NCBI GenBank assembly: GCA_910584265.1
Contig: CAJTZE010000044.1
Location: forward strand, 1-28,250
Length of the DNA stretch: 28,250 nt
Source: an uncultured Dorea sp.
Lineage (GTDB): Bacteria; Bacillota; Clostridia; Lachnospirales; Lachnospiraceae
Direction of reading: 5' to 3'
The notes below the pieces were generated by a model, which was given only the letters and a program-made list of their open reading frames with translations, was not told where the DNA came from and made no database searches. The translations under genes were made by a program, and so were the position numbers. Shown in pieces: positions 16,030-22,686 of this stretch; position 1 is the first letter of the stretch, and the number at the start of each line of letters is the position of its first letter.

Positions 16030-16044
16030 ATATTGTGGTAAAAT
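16017..16044 (+). promoter_or_regulatory. promoter of the cooC/dehydratase-like operon
   Basis: TTGCAA (16017-16022), a 16-base spacer and TAAAAT (16039-16044). The -35 is embedded in the right operator copy. The operon's first start codon is 49 bases downstream. Confidence 0.65.
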
Positions 16045-16092
16045 GATTAAAAGATTGCATGATAATAAGGAAAGAGAAAGGAGGCGGGACCA

Positions 16093-16854
16093 TTGCATGA
16101 TACAACGATTATTGCCGCCACGGGCAAGGGCGGCGTGGGGAAGACATCCATTTGTGCTGCTATGGTGCGCCTGTTGGCAGAGAGCTATCCTAAAGCCAGG
16201 ATTCTGGCCATTGATGCAGACCCGGCAGTCGGACTTGCGGCGGGTCTGGGCGTGGAGGCAGAATCTACTCTGGATGATATCCGCAAGCGTATTGTAGCCA
16301 GTGTAGAACAGGGTGAGCCGAAGGAAGCAGTAGAGCTCCTCGGGGAAGCCCGCTTTCAGATTTTTGACACAATGGTGGAGGAGGAAGGATTTTCCTTTTT
16401 GGCCATCGGCCGGCCGGAGAGTGCGGGCTGCTACTGTAAGGTGAATGCCTATCTAAAGGAGGTTATTTCCCTGCTGGCGAAGGACTTTGATTATGTGGTC
16501 ATTGACGGTGAGGCAGGGATTGAACAGATCAACCGCAGAGTTATGGAGCAGGTGACTCATCTGGTGCTGGTTACGGATCCCAGCCGTAAGGGTGTACAGG
16601 TGGTGAAGACGATCGAGCAGGTGGCAAAGGAGCTTGTGATGTATAAGCAGTGCGGCGCCATTGTCAACCGGGTTACGGATGCGTCTATGCTGGAACTGGT
16701 AGATCTGCGGCCGATTGAGATGCTTTCCAGTATTCCAGCCGACCAGGAGCACGTTTCCAATGAAGTAAGAGGCCTTAGTGTGTTTGAGCTGAGCGGGGAT
16801 GCGGCTTTGCTGAAGGGAGTGCGCGCGGCTCTGGAGAGATGGGAGATTTTATGA
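16093..16854 (+). CDS. CooC/AcsF-type nickel-insertion ATPase
   Basis: I chose TTG at 16093, which sits eight bases after AAAGGAGG; the nearby ATG at 16097 is in another frame. The 253 residues form a MinD-like ATPase with the deviant Walker A KGGVGKT (12-18), DADPAVGLA at about 41 and DYVVIDGEAGIEQ for Walker B. GRPESAGCYCKVN carries C113 and C115, matching the CXC motif with which CooC dimers bind nickel before loading CO dehydrogenase or acetyl-CoA synthase. Neither full enzyme is encoded here; the only related partner is the acetyl-CoA-synthase-like domain protein at 20890, and a CooT gene lies at 21696. It is the first gene of the operon with the dehydratase-like subunits. Its target is therefore unknown and is the key question of this locus. 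Confidence 0.85.
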   Translation: MHDTTIIAATGKGGVGKTSICAAMVRLLAESYPKARILAIDADPAVGLAAGLGVEAESTLDDIRKRIVASVEQGEPKEAVELLGEARFQIFDTMVEEEGFSFLAIGRPESAGCYCKVNAYLKEVISLLAKDFDYVVIDGEAGIEQINRRVMEQVTHLVLVTDPSRKGVQVVKTIEQVAKELVMYKQCGAIVNRVTDASMLELVDLRPIEMLSSIPADQEHVSNEVRGLSVFELSGDAALLKGVRAALERWEIL

Positions 16855-16901
16855 TGCGGCAAGGAGATTTATATTAAGAAGAACGAAGAGAGGTGTGATA
16901 C

Positions 16902-18110
16902 TTGAAAGACCTGAAGCATTTGATTTATTTTGAAAAGCTGCTGGAGAATGCGAATAATACCCTCATTGAGAAGGCAAGGAAAGAGGGGAAGCTGGCGGTA
17001 GGCTATACCTGCTTCCACATGCCGGAGGTACTGCTGAATCTGGATAATTGTTTTTCTGTGCGTCTGCGTGCTCCGAATACCGGATCCATGGATATTGCTA
17101 CCTATTATATGTCCAACTATACCTGTGAATTCTGCAGGGCGCTTTTGGAACGTTCCTTCGAGGGCGGTTTTAATTTTCTGGACGCGCTGGCGGGTGTGGA
17201 TGCATGTGCAGAGATGAACCGCTGTATGGAGAATATCGAGCTGCAGAAGCTGATTCCGAATGAGAAGTTTTTTGTTACCCATGCAGACATTCCTTACAAG
17301 GTAGAGGATTTTACCATTACCCATTACGTCCGGCAGATTAAGAACCGCGTATTGGACAGGCTGCATGAGGTGTACGGTGTAGATATTTCTGATAACGCTA
17401 TTCGTGAAGCGGTAAAGGAACACAACGAGATCTGTCGTATTATTACCGAGATCGGAGAACTCAGGAAGCTTCCGAATCCGCCGATTACAGGCTGTGAATA
17501 CCATGTACTGAATATGGTGACCTACTGCTGTCCGAAGTATTTGATCCTGGATAAGCTGAAGAAGACGCTGGAAGAGATTAAAAAGCGCAAGCCGGATCCT
17601 AAACCCTGGTACCGGGCAAGAGTTGCCCTGGTGGGCAGCGAGGTGGATGATCTGGGACTGACGAAGCTGATTGAGGATGCAGGGGCGTTTATTGTGGCTG
17701 ACCGGTTTTGCTTTGGTTCTACGCCGGGACGGGAGGAGATTATCCTGAATGATGAGGAGGATGCGCTTACGCAGGTATGCCGTCATTATCTGGAGGTGTC
17801 GGAATGTCCGCGGTTTATGAGCAATGAAAAGATTACCCAGCGCAGGGAGACAGCGGATCGTCTGGCAAGAGAGTACGGCGCTGAGGGAATTATCTTTGAA
17901 CAGATTAAGTTCTGTGATTTCTGGGCCTTTGAACGGGCTCTGGCCAGCTATATTCAGGAGAAAGAATATGGACATCCGGTGCTTTCCCTTGACCGGCCTT
18001 ATAATGCCCGGTCCTCCGGGCAGCTGCGTACCCGGATGCAGGCATTTGTAGAATCCTTGGAGATTAAGCGTATCCAAAAGGGAGGAGGAGGCGGCGATGT
18101 TAAAGAGTAA
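16902..18110 (+). CDS. 2-hydroxyacyl-CoA dehydratase / benzoyl-CoA reductase-like subunit (402 aa)
   Basis: TTG at 16902 follows AGAGAGGTG by six bases. The protein belongs to the HgdB/FldB/FldC/BcrB/BcrC fold family: the start of a Rossmann-like module at GYTCFHMPEVLL, a second half RARVALVGSEVDDLGL, then ADRFCFGSTPGRE and IFEQIKFCDFWAFE. Cysteines at 37, 75, 78, 102, 108, 198, 270, 302 and 338 include those normally used to hold a [4Fe-4S] cluster (C37, C102 region and C338 in KFCDFW). Known members use one ATP-energised electron to form ketyl radicals, either for dehydration of 2-hydroxyacyl-CoA or for reduction of aromatic rings; the double-cubane proteins (YjiM type) are also relatives. 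It overlaps the next gene by 14 bases, as expected of a heterodimer. Substrate not readable. Confidence 0.85.
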   Translation: MKDLKHLIYFEKLLENANNTLIEKARKEGKLAVGYTCFHMPEVLLNLDNCFSVRLRAPNTGSMDIATYYMSNYTCEFCRALLERSFEGGFNFLDALAGVDACAEMNRCMENIELQKLIPNEKFFVTHADIPYKVEDFTITHYVRQIKNRVLDRLHEVYGVDISDNAIREAVKEHNEICRIITEIGELRKLPNPPITGCEYHVLNMVTYCCPKYLILDKLKKTLEEIKKRKPDPKPWYRARVALVGSEVDDLGLTKLIEDAGAFIVADRFCFGSTPGREEIILNDEEDALTQVCRHYLEVSECPRFMSNEKITQRRETADRLAREYGAEGIIFEQIKFCDFWAFERALASYIQEKEYGHPVLSLDRPYNARSSGQLRTRMQAFVESLEIKRIQKGGGGGDVKE

Positions 18111-19836
18111 CCTGAAATGGGCAAAGAAGAACGTCCCTCAGGATTTGAAGATATGGAAAGAATTGATTTCAGAAGTAGACTGGAAGGACGTGGGAAAAAG
18201 AGTTAAGGAAGACCTGAAAGCCGCCAGGGACCGTATAACTGATGAAGCAAAGACCGTTGCCGCTATGTCAGGCAAAGAGCGGATTGACTTGCTGGTTAAC
18301 GGGGAGAAGCATCTTGGAAGGCTGTACCGGCCGGGAAAGATTGCATTTACCCGGAGAGAATGGCGCGGAGTTGAGGGCACTGCCAGAGATTTCGCGGGAT
18401 GGCTGAAAATCTGGGGCGTGATGATGGGTATGGTAATGCAGGATCCGGTTTCTATAGCCGAGGGCTTATTTGAATATCGGTGGTTCAGTTCATATCTTGC
18501 ACTGCCTGCTTTTGCAGACCGGAATAATCTGGGGCTCAGGGGACCGCACGTGACTATGGCGAATGAACTATTCCTGCCGGTGTTCCGCTATGGCGCGAAT
18601 ACCATCGCTACACTCCTTAAGGCAGACGAACGGCTGGGGAATAACCAGAAGATACGAAAAAAAATGATGCTTTTTGACGAGATGACCATGAGTCAGATGA
18701 TGGCAGGCTTTCCGAATCTGGAGGGGGTTCCTTATCAGCTGATGCCGGTATTTCTGGTATCGGAGATTGATCAGCTGGTATGTATTCCTTACATAGATGC
18801 GGTAGAGAGTTTCGGACTGCCTTCAGATACCTGCCCGGTGCCGACCTCTGAATGCGGTGCGGCGATTATCGATGCACTTCCGCACTGCGGATTAGGTTTT
18901 ATTTCTACCTCTACTCCGTGTGACGGCTCAGACATGGCTACATCTTATCAGGACCGCCGTTTTAAGATGCCGACCTATCCTCTCACTCTGCCTGTGCGCT
19001 ACGATGATGAGGATACGGTGGAATGCGGTGCGGAGGATATGAGAAGGTGTATTGAATGGGTAGAAGAGCTTACCGGAGAGAAGTGGGATTGGGATCACTA
19101 TTTCGAGGTAATACGGCGGTTCAACGAGCAGACCAATTATGAGATGCGCAAATGGGAGGTTAACCAGACTCCGTATCCGCAGGTGATCGGTCCGGCATAT
19201 GAGCTGTTCCGTAAGTGGAGCTATGAGATGGACGGAGGTTTGGATCCTCGTACCATGAAGACGTTCAAGCGCGTTGACAAGATGATGATGAAGGCTTACG
19301 AGAAGAAGATGAACCCGTATCGTGCACCGATCCGCCACAGAGCTATCGTATGGAGCTGCCCGGCCCACTATTACGCGAATTTCTCAAACTGGCTTCAGAA
19401 CTGCTGGGGTATCGGCGTAATGGTAGAGATGGAGAGCTTGAACTTTACTAAGATGCTTAATACAGATGACAAGGAAGAGGCAATCAGAGATTTGGCAAGA
19501 TTGTATGAACGGATGGTTATGCGCAAGCATACCAACGGCGGCCATGTTCATGTTCTGGAGGAGTTGTGGAAGCAGGTGGAAGCGTTCAATGTGGAAATCG
19601 TGATCATGTATCAGCATGTATGCTGTAAGACCATGAGCGGACTGCAGGGGCTGTTCGATGAGCAGGCCAGAGAGCGGGGCATCCATCTTATCTGGGTTGA
19701 ACATGATTTGATGGATCCTCGTACGGTATCCCGCCGGGATATGCGGAGCAAGGTGAATAACTATATGGTTAATGTATTCCAGGAAGAACCGCTGGATCCA
19801 TCCCTGGTAGAATTTGAGGACGATGTGACATGGTAG
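18097..19836 (+). CDS. enlarged 2-hydroxyacyl-CoA dehydratase / benzoyl-CoA reductase-like subunit (579 aa)
   Basis: ATG at 18097 follows GGGAGGAGGAGG and lies within the end of the first subunit gene. Known partners in this family have about 370-440 residues; this one has 579, with a basic N-terminal extension of about 110 residues (KNVPQDLKIWKELISEVDW...KHLGRLYRPGKIAF). Family features are CPVPTSECGAAIID (C246, C253), HCGLGFISTSTPCDGSD (C264, C275), a second half starting IVWSCPAHYYANF (C421), and the typical ending YQHVCCKTMSG (C509, C510) then GIHLIWVEHDLMDPRTVS. It should form the second half of the heterodimer and may carry its own [4Fe-4S] cluster. The extension is unusual and could hold extra interactions, for example with the acetyl-CoA-synthase-like protein; that is inference. 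Confidence 0.82.
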   Translation: MLKSNLKWAKKNVPQDLKIWKELISEVDWKDVGKRVKEDLKAARDRITDEAKTVAAMSGKERIDLLVNGEKHLGRLYRPGKIAFTRREWRGVEGTARDFAGWLKIWGVMMGMVMQDPVSIAEGLFEYRWFSSYLALPAFADRNNLGLRGPHVTMANELFLPVFRYGANTIATLLKADERLGNNQKIRKKMMLFDEMTMSQMMAGFPNLEGVPYQLMPVFLVSEIDQLVCIPYIDAVESFGLPSDTCPVPTSECGAAIIDALPHCGLGFISTSTPCDGSDMATSYQDRRFKMPTYPLTLPVRYDDEDTVECGAEDMRRCIEWVEELTGEKWDWDHYFEVIRRFNEQTNYEMRKWEVNQTPYPQVIGPAYELFRKWSYEMDGGLDPRTMKTFKRVDKMMMKAYEKKMNPYRAPIRHRAIVWSCPAHYYANFSNWLQNCWGIGVMVEMESLNFTKMLNTDDKEEAIRDLARLYERMVMRKHTNGGHVHVLEELWKQVEAFNVEIVIMYQHVCCKTMSGLQGLFDEQARERGIHLIWVEHDLMDPRTVSRRDMRSKVNNYMVNVFQEEPLDPSLVEFEDDVTW

Positions 19837-19861
19837 ATCTGTCACCAGAAAGGAGAACAAC

Positions 19862-20659
19862 ATGAAATATTTCGGAGGATGTGACGTAGGTTCCACCTAT
19901 ACCAAAGCAGTGATCATAGATGAAAATGGCAAGCTTGCGGCGCACACGACGATACGCAGCAAGATCAATTCTGAGGTGTCTGCTAAGATGTCTATGGAGG
20001 AGGTTATCGGGCAGGTGCCGGAGCTGGAAACGGCTAAGGATCTGTGTTATCTTATCGGTACCGGCTACGGCCGTAATAAGGTTCCATTTGCAGATGAGAA
20101 TATCTCGGAGATTTCCTGTCATGCGATGGGTGTTCACGTAACCGATCCGGACGTAAAGGCGATCATCGATATCGGAGGCCAGGACGTAAAGGGAATCAGT
20201 ATTGACACGGACGGGACAGTAAAGAATTTTGCTATGAATGATAAATGTGCCGCCGGAACAGGACGTTTCTTTGAAGCGATGGCACGGAGCTTCGAGATGT
20301 CTCTTACAGAATTTTCCAATCTGTCGCTGACCGCAAAGAATGTGATTCCGATCACTGCCCAGTGTACAGTATTTGCAGAGAGTGAGGTTATCACGCTGGT
20401 GGGCGAGGGCAAGCCGATGGACGAGATTGCGGCTGGTATCCAGATGGCTGTTGCAAAGCGGTGCTTTGTTATGGCGAAAAAGGCAGGCGCTGTTACAGCG
20501 ATCACCCTGACTGGAGGCTGTGCGAAGAATGCCGGTTTAAAGAATGCTATTGAGCACGTGCTGAAGCTGAAGGTTATTGACCTGCCTGTTGATCCGCAGC
20601 TGATGGGAGCCTTAGGAGCTGCAGAATATGCAAGGCAGAAAGGGATGGCTAAGGCATAG
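19862..20659 (+). CDS. ATP-dependent [4Fe-4S] activase of the dehydratase/BCR family (HgdC/FldI type)
   Basis: The 265-residue product has ASKHA ATPase motifs: GGCDVGSTYTKAVIID (phosphate 1), IIDIGGQDVKGI (phosphate 2) and ITLTGGCAKNAGL (adenosine). C129 in NDKCAAGTGRFFE and C168 in TAQCTVFAESEV are at nearly the same positions as the two cysteines of HgdC, which together in a homodimer hold one [4Fe-4S] cluster between the subunits. ATP hydrolysis lets it pass a very low-potential electron to the dehydratase-like pair encoded just before it. All key residues are present. The gap to the previous gene is 25 bases with AAAGGAG. This strongly implies that the two-subunit enzyme works by ATP-driven electron activation. 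Confidence 0.93.
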   Translation: MKYFGGCDVGSTYTKAVIIDENGKLAAHTTIRSKINSEVSAKMSMEEVIGQVPELETAKDLCYLIGTGYGRNKVPFADENISEISCHAMGVHVTDPDVKAIIDIGGQDVKGISIDTDGTVKNFAMNDKCAAGTGRFFEAMARSFEMSLTEFSNLSLTAKNVIPITAQCTVFAESEVITLVGEGKPMDEIAAGIQMAVAKRCFVMAKKAGAVTAITLTGGCAKNAGLKNAIEHVLKLKVIDLPVDPQLMGALGAAEYARQKGMAKA

Positions 20660-20661
20660 AG

Positions 20662-20690
20662 TAACAGTTCAGCCTTTGGCTTCACTGTTA
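20662..20690 (+). other. intercistronic stem-loop inside the operon
   Basis: TAACAGT-tc-AGCC-TTT-GGCT-tc-ACTGTTA folds as an interrupted stem of 7+4 pairs with a symmetric 2x2 internal loop. It lies between the activase gene and the small membrane protein gene, without a T-run, so RNA processing or stability control is more likely than termination. Confidence 0.5.
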
Positions 20691-20725
20691 TGTCATTAAC
20701 CAAAAACAGAAAAAGAGGGATTGAC

Positions 20726-20890
20726 ATGAAAAAGGTACTGAAAATTTTATTTAAGGTCATCAGCATTATATTTGGCGTGCTGTTTACCATCTATATGCTG
20801 AATCTGGATATGAAGGTTGTGGGATTTATTTACATCTGGCTCAATAAGTTCCACGATAAGAAAGATTCCTTAAGGGATATCCAGTTCTGA
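20726..20890 (+). CDS. 54-aa single-pass membrane protein of the operon
   Basis: I prefer ATG at 20726, preceded by AGAGGGA at 5 bases, over the ATG at 20690, which sits at the edge of a stem-loop and has no ribosome site. The peptide begins MKKVLKILFKVISIIFGVLF and has one hydrophobic segment (about 8-30), with a charged C-terminal end (KFHDKKDSLRDIQF) that should face the cytoplasm. Its stop overlaps the next start (TGATG), so it is translated with the acetyl-CoA-synthase-like protein. It could anchor the complex to the membrane. The role is not known. Confidence 0.65.
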   Translation: MKKVLKILFKVISIIFGVLFTIYMLNLDMKVVGFIYIWLNKFHDKKDSLRDIQF

Positions 20891-21606
20891 TGAAGCTGTA
20901 CGATTCTGTCATCACCGCTACAAAAGAGCAGCTTGGCCCGCTGAAGCCGAAGATCTGGGCTTATGAGGAACGGAGTGCATGGCCGGATGCAGGAGTAAGC
21001 GAGCTGGTGCTGCAGCGGGACGCCGCCTATGAGCTGGGAGGCGGCGGCTGGCCGGCAGTGAATTTCACCTGTGTGACGACTGACGGCGGCTTGATCGGAC
21101 AGAATCAGGTGTTGCTGTATGGGCCGGATCTAAGGGAGCTTAAGAAGGATGCACCCTATGCCCGGATTGCCTTGCTTCAGACAGCGGGGCTGGGGGAGGA
21201 AGATGAGGAAGCATATAAAGCAATCCGGGATATGGAATTTGTCAAATACCATGTATTTCCCAAGGGCTATATGTTCCGCATTTCATCCGGAGATTACAGG
21301 GAACAGGTGCGGGTGAGCAAGAATGCTCTGAAGAAAGGAATATCTTTTCAGAATGTAGGGTTTGATTTTATCCGGCAGTATTTGAAGAATCCGAACGTAC
21401 TGCGGGTACAGCTGATTTTTGTCACGGATCCTAAGGCGCCTTATGCGATGTTTCAGGACAGTGCGAAGAAATCAGCAGACATCACCAGAACGCTGACACA
21501 CATTTTGGACGGGATGCCGACAGACTGCAGCAGCTGTAGTTTAAAGCCGGTGTGTGATGAAGTAGAGGGAATGAGAGAGCTGCATTTTGGAAGAAAAAAG
21601 CAATAA
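20890..21606 (+). CDS. free-standing protein like the C-terminal domain of acetyl-CoA synthase
   Basis: The 238-residue product reads RRDAAYELG-like (QRDAAYELGGGGWPAVNFT), LLYGPDL, EFVKYHVFPKGY and YREQVRVSKNALKKGISF. It matches my memory of the C-terminal domain of the acetyl-CoA synthase/CdhC subunit (where RVSKDxVKKGL-SF and FITD segments occur; FVTD here) and of free-standing clostridial proteins annotated that way. C213, C216 and C222 in DCSSCSLKPVCDEVEGM could bind an Fe-S cluster or metal as CX2CX5C. The Cys-Gly-Cys that holds the nickel pair in true acetyl-CoA synthase is absent, so it cannot make acetyl-CoA by the usual A-cluster. It closes the operon that begins with CooC, so it is the best candidate in this window for a CooC client. 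The hit to the family is by recall, not search. Confidence 0.65.
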   Translation: MKLYDSVITATKEQLGPLKPKIWAYEERSAWPDAGVSELVLQRDAAYELGGGGWPAVNFTCVTTDGGLIGQNQVLLYGPDLRELKKDAPYARIALLQTAGLGEEDEEAYKAIRDMEFVKYHVFPKGYMFRISSGDYREQVRVSKNALKKGISFQNVGFDFIRQYLKNPNVLRVQLIFVTDPKAPYAMFQDSAKKSADITRTLTHILDGMPTDCSSCSLKPVCDEVEGMRELHFGRKKQ

Positions 21607-21630
21607 AAAAATATTTGCCTATGAGGTTTG

Positions 21631-21676
21631 AATTGGCTATTGGGAGACAGCGGACAGTGTTTTCCAATAGCCAATT
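21631..21676. terminator. bidirectional terminator between converging nickel operons
   Basis: A perfect 13-bp stem (AATTGGCTATTGG with CCAATAGCCAATT) with a 20-base loop lies 24 bases after the acetyl-CoA-synthase-like gene and 20 bases from the end of the cooT gene on the other strand. Confidence 0.65.
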
Positions 21677-21695
21677 TAAGCTGTGCAGTCTGATA

Positions 21696-21899
21696 TTAAT
21701 CAGATTCCTCGTCTGCACTGCTGACTAATATTTTGTTTTCCATCAGGTCCAGACTACAGAGCTTTCCCTCGTATTCTGTCTGGATTCCCATAATGTCGAT
21801 AAAAGTCAGCCTGTCCGGCTGAATGCGGACATTGGCGATATTGCGGCACAGAAGGGCTTCGCCCTCCGGCCGGTGTTCATATACTGCTGAAAGACACAT
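21696..21899 (-). CDS. cooT: CooT-family nickel-binding protein
   Basis: The 67-residue product starts MCLSAVYE and continues with ALLCRNIANVRIQPDRLTF, a small beta-barrel pattern ending in LMENKILVSS. This fits the CooT family, whose dimers bind nickel at the conserved Cys2 right after the start Met and which is linked to CO dehydrogenase maturation in Rhodospirillum rubrum. Start ATG at 21899 follows GGAG within the end of the preceding gene; three bases separate the stop from this start. It converges with the CooC operon, so two nickel factors flank the dehydratase-like system. An extra Cys (LLCRN) is present. Confidence 0.82.
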   Translation of the reverse strand: MCLSAVYEHRPEGEALLCRNIANVRIQPDRLTFIDIMGIQTEYEGKLCSLDLMENKILVSSADEESD

Positions 21900-21902
21900 G
21901 GC

Positions 21903-22127
21903 TTACTCTCCTTTTAAAGCAGACAGAACCTTAGCCAGCTTCTCGTTGCCCTGATTAAAATCCTCTACCGCATCATGGAGCAGGGCGGCTTCTGATTCGG
22001 GAAGATTGTGAGCCAGTTCATGAAGTTCCTCCGCGTGATGACGGTTATGGCCCAGCATATATTCCAGCAGGGCCAAAGTCTCTTCCGGAGAACTGGCTGT
22101 TCCATGGGAATGATCATGATCATGCAT
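21903..22127 (-). CDS. His-rich small protein, probable nickel binder
   Basis: The 74-residue product starts MHDHDHSHG, a metal-binding tag, followed by a helical body with further histidines (LGHNRHHAEELHELAHNLPE, LLHDAVEDF). ATG at 22127 follows AAAGGAG. It is the first gene of a two-gene operon with cooT and has a good promoter of its own. The repeated His/Asp pattern is typical of nickel storage or delivery tails such as those of HypB or CooJ; the body is not one of those proteins. Role inferred from composition and context. Confidence 0.65.
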   Translation of the reverse strand: MHDHDHSHGTASSPEETLALLEYMLGHNRHHAEELHELAHNLPESEAALLHDAVEDFNQGNEKLAKVLSALKGE

Positions 22128-22151
22128 GGCAGATTCTCCTTTTTTCTTTTC

Positions 22152-22179
22152 ATTATATCATGTTACAGATTCTTTGCAA
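22152..22179 (-). promoter_or_regulatory. promoter of the His-rich/cooT operon
   Basis: On the minus strand TTGCAA (22179-22174), a 16-base spacer and TATAAT (22157-22152), 24 bases before the start codon. Confidence 0.7.
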
Positions 22180-22420
22180 GCCGGATGCTTATCCGTTCTT
22201 ACCGTGCCGTCCCCGGATGGATTCCGCGAAGTCCTTTGCAGGCATTACATTATAGTGGTACTTATTCAAAATCGGCATAATCCGGTAAAAAAGCTATGTA
22301 TCCAGATTGAAATAGAAGATGGTAAAGAGCACTGCGTAAACGGACAATTCGATTTTTAGAAGCTTTTTCCATGCCGGACGAGAGCATTGTCCGCTTCGAG
22401 TAATTTGTGAAAAATCATGT
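22180..22420. other. intergenic stretch, possible gene tail
   Basis: No intact gene. A frame ending at TAG 22357-22359 reads VLIQNRHNPVKKLCIQIEI and then EDGKEHCVNGQFDF without a supported start; it may be the tail of a lost gene, but I do not recognise it. Confidence 0.25.
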
Positions 22421-22467
22421 ATTTTGTAACAAAAAATCTGAAATAGAGGTACAAAATCACATTTTGT
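22421..22467. promoter_or_regulatory. two operator-like palindromes sharing an ATTTTGT half-site
   Basis: ATTTTGTAACAAAA (22421-22434) and ACAAAATCACATTTTGT (22451-22467) are dyads built from the same half-site, 30 bases apart. The second has perfect 7-base arms. They look like binding sites of a dimeric repressor; the controlled gene is uncertain. Confidence 0.45.
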
Positions 22468-22505
22468 CAAGTTTTTCGGAAGCTTTTACTGAATTAGGAG
22501 GTGCT

Positions 22506-22556
22506 ATGCCGCTTTCTGGTATATTTATCAGGTTATCGTTTTATTATAAATTATAA
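22506..22556 (+). CDS. 16-aa ORF with strong ribosome site before a hairpin
   Basis: ATG at 22506 follows TTAGGAGGTGCT and reads MPLSGIFIRLSFYYKL then TAA. Nineteen bases after the stop a 14-bp hairpin begins. It could be a leader peptide, or the surviving front of a lost gene. Both readings are weak. Confidence 0.3.
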   Translation: MPLSGIFIRLSFYYKL

Positions 22557-22574
22557 CTATATCGAATGAAATTA

Positions 22575-22616
22575 TTTATCATATAGGAAGTTCCTTCGGT
22601 TATCCTATATGATAAA
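22575..22616. terminator. strong hairpin between the small ORF and the DUF4230 genes
   Basis: Perfect 14-bp stem (TTTATCATATAGGA with TCCTATATGATAAA) around a 14-base loop. The plus-strand side continues as an A-run rather than a T-run; it may be a minus-strand terminator, an RNA-stability element or part of an attenuator for the genes at 22687. Confidence 0.5.
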
Positions 22617-22686
22617 AAATAAAAAGAATATGGGGCACTGGCGTAAGTTTGCAAGGACTGCTGTAAAATGAAAGGAAGGGAAGCAA

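Noticed and set aside
16869..18077. 402-aa minus-strand frame opposite the dehydratase-like subunit
   Set aside because: It mirrors the plus-strand gene, whose family motifs, ribosome site and overlap with the next gene are clear; the antisense product has no recognisable motif.
20890..21606. Functional acetyl-CoA synthase
   Set aside because: Only a C-terminal-domain-like piece is present and the Cys-Gly-Cys nickel site is missing.
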